Shown here in pieces: positions 10,501 through 19,925 of a DNA stretch of 64,000 nt. The position numbers and the translations under genes are program-made. The stretch is from NCBI GenBank assembly GCA_033980235.1, contig CM067077.1, positions 12,317,797-12,381,796 on the forward strand. Reading direction: 5' to 3'. This DNA is from Diadema setosum (Eukaryota; Echinodermata; Echinoidea; Diadematoida; Diadematidae). The notes beneath the pieces are model-generated. The model did no database searches, was not told where the DNA came from, and worked only from the letters and a program-made list of their open reading frames with translations. Position 1 is the first letter of the stretch, and the number at the start of each line of letters is the position of its first letter.

Positions 10501-13204
10501 CATTTTGGCATGTATCTGTGGCTTGTTATCATGTATTATTTTGTTCATATTGTTATGTAAATTTTGTTCATGTTGTTATGTTGTATATTGTGGTTTTTGT
10601 TATGTTTTATATTTTGTTCATGTTGTCATGTTGTTTATTTTGGTTGTTGTTATGTTGTATGTTTTTGTTGCAGTTACTTTAGTTTCATAGTGTTACTATG
10701 GATCATCGTTTCCATGTTTTTTAATGCTTCTCTTTCAGATGGAGAGCCAGGTGTTCAACCAGAAGCCCTCAACAAGAAGGCCATCTCCATCATCAACAGA
10801 GTCAAGGATAAACTGACGGGTGAGAGCCTCCAACAGACCAAACCTTCATGATATTTTGGTGGCATCAAGTCAAGATGTGATTGATCTGATATGTCCTACT
10901 ATTATGTTAGGTCATCAGCACATTCATCATGGCATTATTTGCTGTTGAGTTGGCGTTCATGCCAAGTTTCTTCTGATCGGGCCACCAAAAAAGGTCGGAT
11001 GTTTGCCTTTGGGCCACCGAAAATAAAAGTTAGTGTGGAGCCCTGTTATACCAATGACTGACCATAAGAAAAAGTTACCAAATATGACAGATACTTTAGC
11101 AACAGCCAGTCGGCTTTCAGAATTTCTGGCCATTGCTGTGATAGCTTTCAATAGAGAATAAAATTTGAAGGTTGGTAGTGGGAGTAGTCTGGTTTTAACT
11201 AACAGTAGAACCATATGGAAATTTGTTGGTAGCCCACTGAGTAATAACTCAGTGACGTTACTGTCGTCCATCTGACATCTAATCTGACACCAATGCGTCA
11301 ATGCCAACAAAACAAGCAAACAAATTAATTCCACATGTGCAAGAATACTAACAAATGTTCTGCAATCTTTTGTTGGAGGAACAGTGCTAACACTGGTCCA
11401 GACCTTCCTTGGTGAACAAAACCATATTTTTCTGCTAGTTTTATACAATTCATTTCTATTCAGTAATTCATTATCTCAATCAAATGCCCTTTTTTCATGT
11501 TCCTCCATCCTGCAGGATGTGACTTTTCGACGGACAACCCTGTCGACGTGCCCAACCAGGTGGAGCTCCTCATCCAGCAGGCCACCTCCCACGAGAACCT
11601 GTGTCAGTGCTACATCGGATGGTGAGTGCCAAGGGGACCCAAGACCTACCCCTATCCCTATCCCCATCCCTTCCTCCCCATGGCAAATTTCTCATTAGGT
11701 TACCCCCCCCCCCCCCCCTTGTGTGCCCTCTCTTGCACTTAGCCATGATCCAGAAACCTCTTATTATCTCACACACATTATCATCCCAAAACTGAGAAGT
11801 GATTGTGGAGGAATTGTAATGGGATGCAGCATCTTATCAAGAGTCAACAAGTCTACTTCTAGAGAAGTTCACCTTTAAATGGTAGGAAATATGTAGGTTA
11901 GTTTATCTCTAGTTGGGGTTTAAAGGGTTTATGTGTATGGTGAACCCCAAGGGGATGCTGCTAGAAGCCCCCCTCTTAGGACCTTCTTAGAGACCTTCAA
12001 TGTAGATATGTAGATCTTCAGAAACATCTGTGTCTGGAAGTTGTTTGGGAAGTTGTTTTCAAACATTTGATCACTGATTAACCCACTGCAGAGCATACAG
12101 AGTTTTGACCAGTGAAGCATGTCCAACTTAACCATAAATCTTTTTTGTGTGCCATTCCCACAAATTGAATTTCAGTTCAATTTTGTTTTCCTTTGCGCCT
12201 CTACTTCACTCCAGAATCACTGGAGCACAGAGACATAATGCTTACACAAGTACAGCCTTGTCTGCTGCTCTTTAAGTCCTTTTATCCCTTTTTTATCAGC
12301 TTTGCTGAAGCTATTAGCAAGCATACAAGTCTTTCCTGTAATCAGCCTAATAACAAACATTTTCCTGTGTGCCTTAATGAGTAACTGATTGCTCGACATC
12401 AGACTGAGCGAGGGTAGGGGATGGGGGATATAGTTGAGGATAACATTTCTATTACAGAACAGGTAGTAGAACAGAACGCACACACAGAGATATTTATTTA
12501 GACAGATCTGGGTGTTTAGGGTGTTTTGTTTTTGTTTTTTTTTTAACCAAATGAGCAACTAGGAAAGATAAACCAAACCTAAAACCCACTATCATTACCT
12601 CTTTTACTACTATCAATCCATCTGAGGAGAGCATGTGACACAGCGCAGTGTCGGAATTTAGTAATTTTGCAACCGTAATAGCTTTATATGACCCAAAATA
12701 CTGCATAAATGAAAGAGAAATAACATGAAACTACAGAAATATTAAAGCTGTCTGGCACTTTTTAGTGTAATTAGCACAATCTGTCCTTACAGGTATTGTT
12801 ATACTGTGTGTTACATTGTACATTGATGTTGTTTGAATTCTTTCTTCTGTGATTTCAAAGCTGTGCATGAAAATTTGAGCCATTTGAGCATTAGACTTTG
12901 AATTGATTATATATTTCATTTTATATCAAGAAAGACTCATATGGCATCATTTTGTCCCACTTGGTGTCATCTTGTAATTTGGTATTGTCTCTCAGTAGAC
13001 ACTTTAGAATGAATAAAAGATCTAATACATTTGTAGCAGGGTTTGTGAGTGTTTCATGTTATGATTTGCTCTGGAGCTAGGATGACCGTCTCTTTTACGT
13101 TTCTTCTGTGTCTTGTTCTGTCTCTTTCAAAGGCATGCTGACAGACTTGCAATGTTTCCTCTGCATTTTGTTCTGTCTCACTATAAAGGTGCCCATTCTG
13201 GTGA
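1326..13204 (+). CDS. MTOR: Serine/threonine-protein kinase mTOR, C-terminal part (12 exons)
   Basis: Catalytic subunit of TORC1/TORC2, a PI3K-related protein kinase that couples nutrients and growth factors to translation and autophagy. Exons: 1326-1500, 2293-2428, 3576-3723, 4236-4358, 5082-5237, 5889-5963, 6896-7031, 8002-8067, 9061-9141, 10739-10819, 11516-11621 and 13189-13204. All junctions are GT-AG. The joined exons give 1299 nt, exactly 433 codons including TGA. The 432 residues match the last ~432 of the ~2549-residue vertebrate protein in order: kinase N-lobe, [25 protein letters not shown] catalytic loop, HIDFGD metal-binding motif, activation segment, variable negative regulatory region, and FATC ending GWCPFW. 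Family identity is certain. The N-terminal HEAT, FAT and FRB parts lie outside the window. Intron sizes of 0.3-1.6 kb reflect repeat insertion. Confidence 0.97.
1507..1599. mobile_element. 93 bp TTAA-flanked palindromic MITE, copy 1
   Basis: Begins and ends with TTAA (1507-1510 and 1596-1599). Near-perfect inverted ends start CCCGT(C/T)GAGGACG, and a central GAGTATACTC palindrome is present. An almost identical element of the same 93 bp length occurs at 55507-55599. TTAA target use suggests piggyBac-type mobilization; this is inference because no transposase is present. Confidence 0.85.
1600..2292. other. mTOR intron remainder
   Basis: AT-rich intron with short GATA-like tetranucleotide repeats near 2207-2215. 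Nothing else was recognised. Confidence 0.5.
2293..2428 (+). CDS. MTOR: mTOR exon: N-lobe with ATP-binding lysine
   Basis: Encodes [19 protein letters not shown]. The lysine of LLKGHED is the ATP-contacting lysine of mTOR (K2187 in human numbering, family knowledge). The helix that follows carries [13 protein letters not shown]. The exon ends two bases into an asparagine codon before GTGAGA. Confidence 0.95.
2429..3575. other. mTOR intron
   Basis: Contains one MITE at about 3284-3506. The rest is unremarkable AT-rich intron. Confidence 0.5.
3284..3506. mobile_element. Short MITE with imperfect inverted ends
   Basis: The left end (ACTATAAAAGTGGATAT) pairs with the right end (AATTTCCACTGTTACAGT). 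The interior has repeated GCG-AAAATT motifs. Related partial sequence occurs at about 62340-62470 and weakly at 14295-14385, so it is an interspersed family. Confidence 0.6.
3576..3723 (+). CDS. MTOR: mTOR exon: hinge region
   Basis: Encodes [18 protein letters not shown] followed by a [16 protein letters not shown] segment and [14 protein letters not shown]. The GLIGWV hinge lies between the lobes and contacts the adenine ring in family structures. One visible difference from vertebrates is arginine for proline after GWV. Confidence 0.95.
4236..4358 (+). CDS. MTOR: mTOR exon: C-lobe helices before the catalytic loop
   Basis: Encodes [20 protein letters not shown] followed by [16 protein letters not shown]. 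The exon is bounded by full codons on both sides (phase 0/0). The LST8-binding insertion of mTOR lies in this part of the kinase, as known for the family. Confidence 0.95.
4359..5081. other. mTOR intron with GAA/AAG-rich stretch
   Basis: Purine-rich A/G low-complexity DNA at 4690-4800. Its antisense open frame is composition only. A polypyrimidine tract precedes the next exon. Confidence 0.5.
5082..5237 (+). CDS. MTOR: mTOR exon: catalytic loop and DFG
   Basis: Carries the catalytic heart: [18 protein letters not shown] with the Asp-x-His-x-x-x-Asn catalytic triad, then [12 protein letters not shown] with the metal-binding aspartate. All catalytic residues are intact, so there is no sign of pseudogenization. 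Phase 0 at both ends. Confidence 0.97.
5238..5888. other. mTOR intron with (ATG)n microsatellite
   Basis: An ATG trinucleotide run at about 5269-5299 lies just past the DFG exon. No other element was recognised. Confidence 0.55.
5889..5963 (+). CDS. MTOR: mTOR exon: activation segment
   Basis: A 75 bp exon of exactly 25 codons encoding [20 protein letters not shown] plus INAME. It reads straight on from the DFG exon, and its acceptor and donor both sit on codon boundaries. Confidence 0.95.
6610..6853. repeat. Pentanucleotide satellite GGATT/GAATT/GAACT
   Basis: About 240 bp of 5 bp units in successive blocks: GGATT-type, GAATT-type, GAACT-type (about 11 units), GGATT/GGGAT-type, then GAATT-type again. 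It lies in the mTOR intron just before the exon at 6896. The long antisense frames through it are repeat artefacts. Confidence 0.95.
6896..7031 (+). CDS. MTOR: mTOR exon: C-lobe kα helices
   Basis: Encodes [20 protein letters not shown] and [18 protein letters not shown]. It follows a 240 bp pentanucleotide repeat that ends only about 40 bp before the acceptor. It ends one base into the next codon. Confidence 0.95.
7409..7630. repeat. AAT trinucleotide microsatellite
   Basis: About 220 bp of ATA/AAT repeats with scattered G interruptions, inside an mTOR intron. It produces poly-Ile and poly-Tyr open frames that are not genes. Confidence 0.97.
7828..7922. mobile_element. Decayed relative of the 93 bp TTAA MITE
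   Basis: Shares the interior ATGGGAAATG...AGCAAAATCAG and the right end CCTCAACGGGTTTAA with the copies at 1507 and 55507. The left half is degenerate. Confidence 0.6.
8002..8067 (+). CDS. MTOR: mTOR exon: negative regulatory region, first part
   Basis: Encodes [20 protein letters not shown] followed by TG. The position matches the vertebrate regulatory insert that carries the S6K/AKT target serine 2448. Basic residues and serines are kept, but the strict R-x-R-x-x-S pattern is not obvious here. The exon was assigned by exact phase (1 to 1) and clean splice sites. Confidence 0.85.
8056..8428 (+). repeat. Tandem duplication of an exon end plus its intron
   Basis: A ~206-208 bp unit beginning in the last coding bases of the mTOR exon (CAGGGACAGGAG) is repeated from about 8264. 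In the second copy the splice donor GTGAGT has become ATGAGT. Both units end in a CACACAGACAC-rich run. The functional donor is the first one. Confidence 0.8.
8547..8914. repeat. 41 bp direct repeat flanking 286 bp
   Basis: The same 41 bases occur at 8547-8587 and 8874-8914, starting CGATGGAATCCC. The intervening DNA ends in a tRNA-Ala-like sequence. This could be a long target-site duplication or a local tandem duplication. Confidence 0.85.
8811..8883 (+). tRNA. tRNA-Ala(AGC)-like pseudogene or SINE head
   Basis: Has a D stem GCTC/GAGC, an anticodon arm with loop CTAGCAA (anticodon AGC) and a perfect 5 bp T stem. The T loop reads TTTGTAT instead of TTCGAAT, and the two acceptor strands pair poorly because the 3' strand is replaced by the 41 bp direct repeat. 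It is probably not a functional tRNA gene. Confidence 0.55.
9061..9141 (+). CDS. MTOR: mTOR exon: negative regulatory region, second part
   Basis: Encodes [20 protein letters not shown] then DSSVQSQ. This segment is low in conservation across animals, so the call rests on splice sites, phase and position between two strongly conserved exons. Confidence 0.8.
9497..10193. mobile_element. ~700 bp MITE with ~38 bp terminal inverted repeats
   Basis: The left end ATATGTGACCGTGCACCTC (running on to AAAAAGTCGC) pairs with the right end GAGGTGCAGGGTCACATAT. It is flanked by TA-rich sequence and has no coding content. It lies in the mTOR intron between 9141 and 10739. Confidence 0.85.
10380..10690. 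repeat. TTG/TATG-rich minisatellite
   Basis: Imperfect tandem copies of a CATGTTGTTATGTTGTAT-like unit immediately upstream of an mTOR exon. The cysteine/phenylalanine-rich frames through it are artefacts. Confidence 0.7.
10739..10819 (+). CDS. MTOR: mTOR exon: helix before FATC
   Basis: Encodes [20 protein letters not shown] followed by TG, a segment strongly conserved up to the FATC. A long TG/TTG-rich minisatellite lies directly upstream, and the acceptor is TTTCAG. Confidence 0.93.
10820..11515. other. mTOR intron
   Basis: No repeat or conserved element was recognised. Confidence 0.4.
11516..11621 (+). CDS. MTOR: mTOR exon: most of FATC
   Basis: Encodes [20 protein letters not shown] followed by [14 protein letters not shown] and two bases of the tryptophan codon. 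This is the FATC domain found at the C terminus of all PI3K-related protein kinases and required for kinase activity. Reading through the donor would give an immediate TGA, losing the last four residues, so the spliced terminal exon matters. Confidence 0.95.
11622..13188. other. Last mTOR intron
   Basis: Separates the FATC exon from the 16 bp coding tail. It has an 18 bp C tract at about 11702-11719 and otherwise AT-rich sequence with no recognised element. Confidence 0.6.
13189..13204 (+). CDS. MTOR: mTOR terminal coding exon (16 coding bases)
   Basis: The single G completes the split tryptophan codon and is followed by codons for C-P-F-W and TGA. This gives the universal mTOR ending GWCPFW. 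The acceptor is ATAAAG after CTCACT. The exon continues as 3' UTR. It is far too short to be found by an open-frame search and was located by matching the required ending. Confidence 0.92.
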
Positions 13205-15334
13205 GGAGACCAAAGACACCCACCATCCTCCCCAGAGTTCTGGGCTCCATCTCACCCGGTGCACCTCACACCTCAATGGGGTCTGCCCCAGTCACCACAA
13301 CAAGCGTGCAATCATGCTCTTCACCCGAATGGAGAGACATTTCTTTTCTTTTTTCTGTGTTAAATGTTGATTTACTTTAAGAGTTTGAGGAATGAAGATG
13401 TGAATGTGACAGGTTCTTAGAGAGCGGCAATTGGGTGCTACAGGTATACTCGGAAATCTGTACAATACCAGCTCTCTCATTTTTAGGAAAACAAAAATTT
13501 TTTGCACCTATAAATTCTGTAGGTATCAACGGTACGGTTTATTCACATCAATTTCAAGGCAGGGCGGTTTGCTCTGTATTAATTTCTTGTGCACAAAGTA
13601 AATCGAGGGCACTGAAAACCAACTGAGCAGCAGTAGGACGCACCTGTTGTGGTTTCTTGTGTCAAGATGCCACCAGCATAATAGGGAGACTACGTAGAAC
13701 CTTTAGGGTGGAGACAGTTGAAAAGGTGGTTTATTAACCCGATCCATACTGAATTCTGAAATGCCCATAGGCTTAATACGCAGGACACAAGATTTTCGTA
13801 CGGAACAGGTTAAGATGATAGTATTGTTGACTTCCATGTAAAGATAAAAAGCACTCACTGATATTCCTCTACAGAAATGAACTAACAGTATGTAAATGAG
13901 AGCCATCTACCTGTCTCTTTTGTCAGGAACCATGTTATATTGTACCTCTCTAAATGAAATATTTCTTTTTTGTGTGTGTAATTTTACGATTCCTCTATCA
14001 ACTTATTAATGAAAGATACTTTGTTTATTTTCTGGGAACTTCTTAACCCTCATTTCTAAAGCCCTGTCAATTTTGTTTCGGTTTTGGTTTTTCTATACAT
14101 GAAGAGTTTCATCTTAAACATTTGTTTTGTTTTGTTGTTTTTAATATCAGCAGCACAAAGTCTAATCATAATAAAGATGCTTTGAGGAGATTGTAAAGTA
14201 GAAGAAGTCAATGGCAAGGAACCGATCAAATTGTATGAGAGAAACTCTGCTTGTAACTAAAAATTCACATACTGGTATTAGGAAATGTAATGTACTGTAA
14301 AAGCTGTTATTTTCACATGCAGATATTTTTGTGCATGAGAAGGGTCACAGGCATTTGCGGGAGATGTTTTTTTCGCGATTTGATACCGTAACGATACCAC
14401 TGAAAGTAAATCAAAACACTCTGATATTGAGATTCTGAGAGAAACTCAATCCTTCTTGATCTGGAGCTGACTAGAGTGAGAGTCTGTGTTCCAATTGGAT
14501 TTGCTGCAGATCATGCCAAAATGAATGCACACATTTTGCTGCATTTCGTGTGCTTTTATCAACACTTCCTGCTGAGTAAAAGACAAAATTTGAGTGAAGT
14601 TTTGAACATCATACTTTGTCAGCACAACTTCAGTAATAAATATGACCTGTTCTGGTCAATGTACATACAAGAAAATGCACTAACAGACATAAAAGAGTCG
14701 AAGTGGTTTCCTTTATATCTGGAATGAAAGACAGACAAACAAACAAAGCAGAAAGTGAGACGCACATTTTCAACTGAACTATTCACCAGACTTTAGTGAT
14801 ATCTGTGGTATGTTTGACAACCTTGATATCATAACTTATTTCACCCATGCACATCTGTTGCCTATATTTTATTTTTCACTTAAAGATTGTACGTGGTTGT
14901 ACACTGTACAGTGTACATACAATCACCAGTGCATGTAGGGCCAACAAATAATGTAATTGTAACAAATTTTAAAGGCACCATTGAATATAGGTGCAATGAA
15001 TAGATGAACTTGTGTGTTTGGTTTGCCTGGTTTTAATCCAATTTTTCAACCACGACAGCCTGACATGAAGATGTGATAAAGCATGATTTGATTTCTGTGC
15101 AGTCTGGAATAGTAAAATAGTAGAAATAGTAGCTTCACAGTAAATTGTTTGTTACATGAAGGAATTCACCAGACATGTTGGTCAAGGGTGCCAAATCTAA
15201 TGTGACCCAGGCATTCATCAAGGGGGCATGATCACTCCGGCACTATCTTAAATCTTTTTTGTGTGCCTGTGTTTATATTGCTTCACAGTGGTCAGTTTGT
15301 TGATGTGTTGTTGGTAATGATTTTGGTGCTATGG

Positions 15335-15335
<1 letters not shown>

Positions 15336-15383
<48 letters not shown>
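15336..15383 (+). repeat. 48 bp uninterrupted G tract
   Basis: An unbroken run of 48 G, the longest of the poly-G/C tracts in the window. It has strong G-quadruplex potential, and its exact length is unreliable in any assembly. Confidence 0.95.
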
Positions 15384-15385
<2 letters not shown>

Positions 15386-16007
15386 GCCTACACAGAAACA
15401 TACCCAATAAGAGAGAGGTTAGAATGATAGAGCTTTCTTTCTTTTGTTCAGTTTTGCTGTGCCATGGACCTTTGCTGTGCCATGGACATGGACTTTGCTG
15501 TGCCATGGACAGTTTGTACAATGTTATGAGAAGTTTGTGCTAATTAGCACTTTAAAGCACAGAAAGGTTTAAAGAGAGGAGTAGTGCATTTTTTTGTGAT
15601 ATACTGTACTGCAACAGTGGACATTTTTGTGAAATCGATTTTTGAGAGTGCAATTTGATAATGATATGAAATTCACAAATTTTGTAAATCACTAATTGTT
15701 GATGCTTTACAAGTCATAACATTGATTCACATCGACGCTGAGTAAAGGAAAGTACAAGCAAATAATTGCACGCTAATTCATTTTGGCACTGGTATCACAG
15801 AGCACGTAATGTGCCAGTAAGGTTTCGAGAACTGCAAAAACTGCACTGTTCTGTGGGTATGATATTTGAGATACAGTGTACATCTGTCACTGAATGCATT
15901 CTGTGGAGTCTGTCAAGGCGGAGAAACATAGAAACCTTAGTGCATGTAATATGGATTTTGTGCATTTCAGGGTGTTCAGTGATATTTCATGGAGTGGAAT
16001 AGACAAG

Positions 16008-16258
16008 ATGTCGATGGGGTGACAAGAGCTCGTATTTCAAAAATGTCAAAAAACATTTTTTTTTTTGGCTTAATGGTCAAATAATGGGTCAAGTGATGTC
16101 TTGGCCAAATCCCAACTGTTTTACTCCAAAAATGAAGCCACCATGACATGTCAAAGGAAAGGCTTTCCCATTCACTACAGTGCTTTGGCCGCCATGTTTT
16201 TTGCTCTCCTGAACATTTGTCATTTTTGAGATACGAGGTCTTGTCACCCCAGCGACGA
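16008..16258. mobile_element. ~250 bp foldback MITE
   Basis: The left end (GTCGATGGGGTGACAAGA, then CTCGTATTTCAAAAATGTC) pairs with the right end (ACATTTGTCATTTTTGAGAT, then ACGAGGTCTTGTCACCCC). Arms are about 40 bp with a few mismatches. A G tract follows at about 16290-16322. Confidence 0.75.
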
Positions 16259-16765
16259 AGAATAAGCTTCAGTTTTAGGAGAGAAGAAGACTGGAGGGGG
16301 GTGGGGGGGGGGGGGGGGGGGGAAGAAAACAACTGACCTATGGTGCCAAAGAGATGATGTCCTTTTTTTTTTTCTTTAAGTGTCACACTCTTGCAAAGAG
16401 TATAAAGGCACAAAAATGGAATGTACATGTAATAGGCCTACTGTGTAGAAAAAGACACACACACACACACACGCATACACATACTTGGAAACTTCGTTGA
16501 TACCAGTTTATATAGGAGAGATGCTCGTCGCCTTGTATTATCACAAGAATAAACGTCAGAAATTGTTTTGTTTTTTTTTTTCGTTATCATTTTTAAAGTA
16601 AAGACTGGATGAGAGTGATTTATGATTGGCTGCGGTTACGTGAGCTCAGCCCCCAGGCTTCATAAAGCTGTCTTTTGTTGATTCGTCGCCAAAATGATGA
16701 TTGTTAAAATTGCTCGTGTATGTTTTGTAAAAGTATCCAAATAAAAAGCGGTATCTTGCTTATCA

Positions 16766-17370
16766 CCATAACCATTGGGTGTTTTTGTCTGTTCTTTCAC
16801 TTGTCTTGTCTTGCTTGGAATTGACCCTTCAAACATTTTTTATTAAATGTCTAAAGTCAGAGGGAGAAAGAATACTTTAAAAAATTAGTTATAAGCCTTT
16901 GATATCCTGCAATGTTTACACAGTCCTCAGTCCAATTGATGACTATGATGACATTTTGATAGTGATAATTATATTCATAATGGAAATTGTAATGGTGATT
17001 ATGATGGTGTTGATGATGGAGATGATGATAATACTGCTATTATTACAATTTTCTTGAATTTCCATGCAAATTATAATTGATAAATATATAATGGTTGATG
17101 ATGACAATAATTGTCATAATGATTGGACCTACACCATTTGTGACACCACTAACCATCCGATAACACAAGAAATCTGGTTTGTCATATTGTGTCTCCATTA
17201 GTGAAGTTAGATATCATTATGTATATACGTATGTATACATGTTATACACACAGACACACTTATACATATATATACATATATCTTTTTTTCTAATCTACAA
17301 TTATTCAAGCAACAAGCATGCCTTCCATTAGCAGACAGATTGATTCATGACCACCTCTCTCTTGAAGGTA
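16766..17370. other. Intergenic, AT-rich
   Basis: Has scattered GAT trinucleotide repeats (16940-17040) and a TATA/CATA dinucleotide-like stretch (17218-17285). No gene was seen. Confidence 0.5.
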
Positions 17371-17750
17371 TAAAGGGTGTGTACAATTCTGGTTGAGGTG
17401 AGGATTTAGCTCTTAACGTTTTGTGAGATATTCAGAAACCACTCTATGAGATGCAATTCCAAGGGGTATCCAAGGTTTATTTGATGAAAATCGGTTTTGA
17501 AATGGCTGAGATATCCAAGTACAAGATGAAACAGAAAGATTCTAATAAAAGATGTCGCCTGTCAATTTTTATTGTTATCATTTTTTTGGATATCTCAGCC
17601 ATTTGAAAACCATTTTTCATCAAATATAACGTTGAATCCTTCTTAGAATTACATGCTCTTTCACATTTCATAAGAGGTTTATCATTATCTGACTTAGGAA
17701 TATTCAAGACATGAATCCCCGCCTCAACCAGTACTGTACAGTCCCTTTAA
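17371..17750. mobile_element. Family A palindromic MITE, copy 1
   Basis: About 380 bp that folds back on itself. Ends are TAAAGGG...CCCTTTA. Arms contain GTTTATTTGATGAAAATCGG and its complement, plus GGCTGAGATATCCA and its complement. The same plan recurs at 28271, 28749, 32246, 38255, 45813, 55880 and 63793. Confidence 0.85.
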
Positions 17751-17940
17751 GCAGTTAGGCGCCCTTAGTTTGTAACAGTTGCAGAAAAATAAAAGCCAAT
17801 GACCTAATTCCAGTCCCAGGGTAGGGTATACACCAAACAGTTTGCTCCAGACTTACATCATCGCCCATATGAACAAACTAGCAGGAATCTAAATATTTAC
17901 ACACGGCAGACCTGTGGTCGGGGATCCTCTTTGTCATAAA

Positions 17941-18190
17941 GGGCGCTGTGGTATAGTAGATGAGACTCCCGACTCCCAGTCGGAGGGTAGGACCTGAGTT
18001 CGATTCCCGTCCAGGGCTTGCGTCTTTGAACTATAATGTGTTTATCCAAAATGTCCCTCTCGACCTAATATAAATGGGTACAGCCTGTAATTCGCTAGGG
18101 TAATGATAGTGTCAGGGATCTGTGGTAGAACAGTGTCAACACTGAAGAGGCTATACCCTGAATGAAGGATACCCAAGAAGACAAATATTT
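17941..18190 (+). mobile_element. tRNA-derived SINE
   Basis: A tRNA-like head (17941-18015) has a B-box-like GAGTTCGATTCCC and an anticodon arm CCGA-CTCCCAG-TCGG. A ~170 bp body with AATATAAATGGGTACAG and a T-rich tail follow. The T stem and acceptor pair poorly, so it is a tRNA-derived element rather than a tRNA gene. Confidence 0.65.
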
Positions 18191-18617
18191 TTTCTTTCTT
18201 TTTTTTTTAAACCATGAAGGTGGTTGCCGAATAGTTTTACAACTGTAGGTATCACACACACTCCCTAGCTGACAACCATGTTTACAGTGATGTAAAACAA
18301 AAATCAAGCCGCAACCAATTAAGGTAATCAGTCAAGATCTTATATACCACGAGTGTGATAGTTGTGGTACTGTATCATGATAAAACATAAACGCCCTGAA
18401 TTTCTAATGATTAAGATAGTGCCTTGAGAAATTACGAAATGATCGTACTCATCCCTGCTGATCGCTCTTCGCGAATGCGAATAGCAATAGCTCCAAAACA
18501 GCGGGATGTGGTTGTGTATGCATGAATGTTCATTGCGCTTAGACGAAAAAGAAAGAAAAAAAATCCCAATATGAACTATGCAGTATAGTAGGTAAAAAAA
18601 AAAAAACACACACACAC

Positions 18618-18649
<32 letters not shown>

Positions 18650-19046
18650 CCGCAGTACTTAAGTGATTAATTCTAGTTATTTTCTAAAGTGATTTGAATT
18701 GTTTTGGTATAGGATGTCTCTGCTTTTGAAACTAAACGCATAAGGATTATTTACATCGTCAGACCCCAAACATTACGTAATACGAAGAGACGACCTCCGC
18801 ACTTTGGACACAGTCTTCTTCCCGCCCTGTTTGCGCTAGTGATAAAAACACAGAAAGACAATTCTAGCTTTAACAGGGTTTCTCTCGATTCCGTAGCATC
18901 ACGTGTGATGATATATTACGGCATATCAACTTCCGGGACCTGTTCCTCTCAACCATCAACTTTTAGAAGATATTCCAGCCATGATTATAATTGGAATAAG
19001 GCACAGTATGCTTGAGAGAGATCTGTATTTGGAAACATTATATTGT
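18191..19046. other. Intergenic before the segmental duplication
   Basis: Contains an A run and a (CAA)n repeat at about 18600-18648. No gene was recognised. Confidence 0.5.
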
Positions 19047-19515
19047 TTGCATTTCCTGTATGATGATATGATAACGATGTCAATGATAAGAATGTTACTA
19101 TACATATAGTATAGTAATAATAATGCGACAGAAGATAGTAATCAGAATAAGATTACCATTGTTTATATTATTATCACTGTCATTTTGCTACGCTGATGAT
19201 TATCATTATGACATTCGAAGATGATGGTATAAGTGTAACGGACCGTCCTATGCAGATGCCAAAGGGGGATAACTCGAAACGACATATTGTGCAATATGAA
19301 AAAAAAAAAAAATGTTGATGGAAATTGCCTTTAATTGAAAGAATATAGAATTGCACCAAAAATATGGCATAAATGAGACGATTTAGCGCACAAATCGATT
19401 GCTTCGTCATTCTGTCACATGACAGATGTTACGAAATGTGTCAATAAGGCGTTTTAGTTGAAGATGAAGAAAAAAAAAACCCTCTAGCTACCCATGCTCT
19501 ACCGAATGTGCGCGT

Positions 19516-19672
19516 GCAAGTAAATATTTGCTGGTGTGTGTGTTGTTCGTTGGGATCGTGTTCTTATATTGGAATCTTACGTAATTGAGATATCGAAGGG
19601 CCCCGAATTCTGGTAACACTCGAGGTTCTCATATAAAAAGCTAGCCGACTCAAACGGACGTCACTTCTCGTC
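19516..19672 (+). promoter_or_regulatory. Promoter of ependymin-related gene 1
   Basis: TATAAAA at 19632-19638, with an initiator-like TCACTTC about 30 bp downstream (predicted start near 19663). Upstream, a block around 19506-19540 is nearly identical in unit 2 and contains GTAAATA (forkhead-type site) after GCGCGTGCAA. A GATA-like GAGATATCG lies near 19590. Conservation between the two units supports function but could also reflect their young age. Confidence 0.65.
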
Positions 19673-19725
19673 GGTGATTTTTGTCTGGAAAGAGGAATAC
19701 ATTTGCTATCTTTCTGGCGTTATTG
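19663..19725 (+). other. Non-coding first exon of ependymin-related gene 1
   Basis: The 5' UTR exon is inferred from the TATA/initiator position and a conserved donor TATTG|GTAAGT at 19726, matched in unit 2 at 35648. It splices to an acceptor at 21519 (CGACAG), also conserved in unit 2. Confidence 0.6.
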
Positions 19726-19925
19726 GTAAGTTTTACATTGTACTCGTGTATAAAGTGCTGCACTACTTGCTTTATCCAGGGATGTGGAAGAGAACCACCT
19801 CCCTGGTTTATCGAAGACATGGAAATCGCGCGTATCTCACTGTTTCTACTACAGAGTGAAATCGAATGAACATGATGGGAGGGAAATTACGAGAGTTTAA
19901 TCCCCATTTTTTTATTTTGCTTTTT

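Larger units (their letters stand above)
13205..16765 (+). other. MTOR: mTOR 3' UTR (extent tentative)
   Basis: Directly follows the mTOR stop. The first convincing poly(A) context is AATAAA at about 16739-16744, followed by a GT-rich stretch near 16775. An earlier candidate AATAAA at 14636-14641 lacks an obvious GT-rich element. The interval holds a 48 bp G tract, three CTTTGCTGTGCCATGGAC repeats (15447-15510) and a foldback MITE, which argues against the whole length being UTR. Confidence 0.35.

Noticed and set aside
10334..10851. Cys/Phe-rich frames
   Set aside because: Low-complexity TTG/TATG minisatellite; only the last 81 bp are coding, and that is the mTOR exon in its own frame.
15976..16428. 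150-codon antisense frame
   Set aside because: Covers a foldback MITE and a G tract (poly-proline); no recognisable domain.
17941..18015. Functional tRNA-Gly
   Set aside because: T stem and acceptor do not pair and a SINE body follows.
18618..18648. Possible poly-Q coding repeat
   Set aside because: A plain CAA microsatellite without an open reading frame around it.
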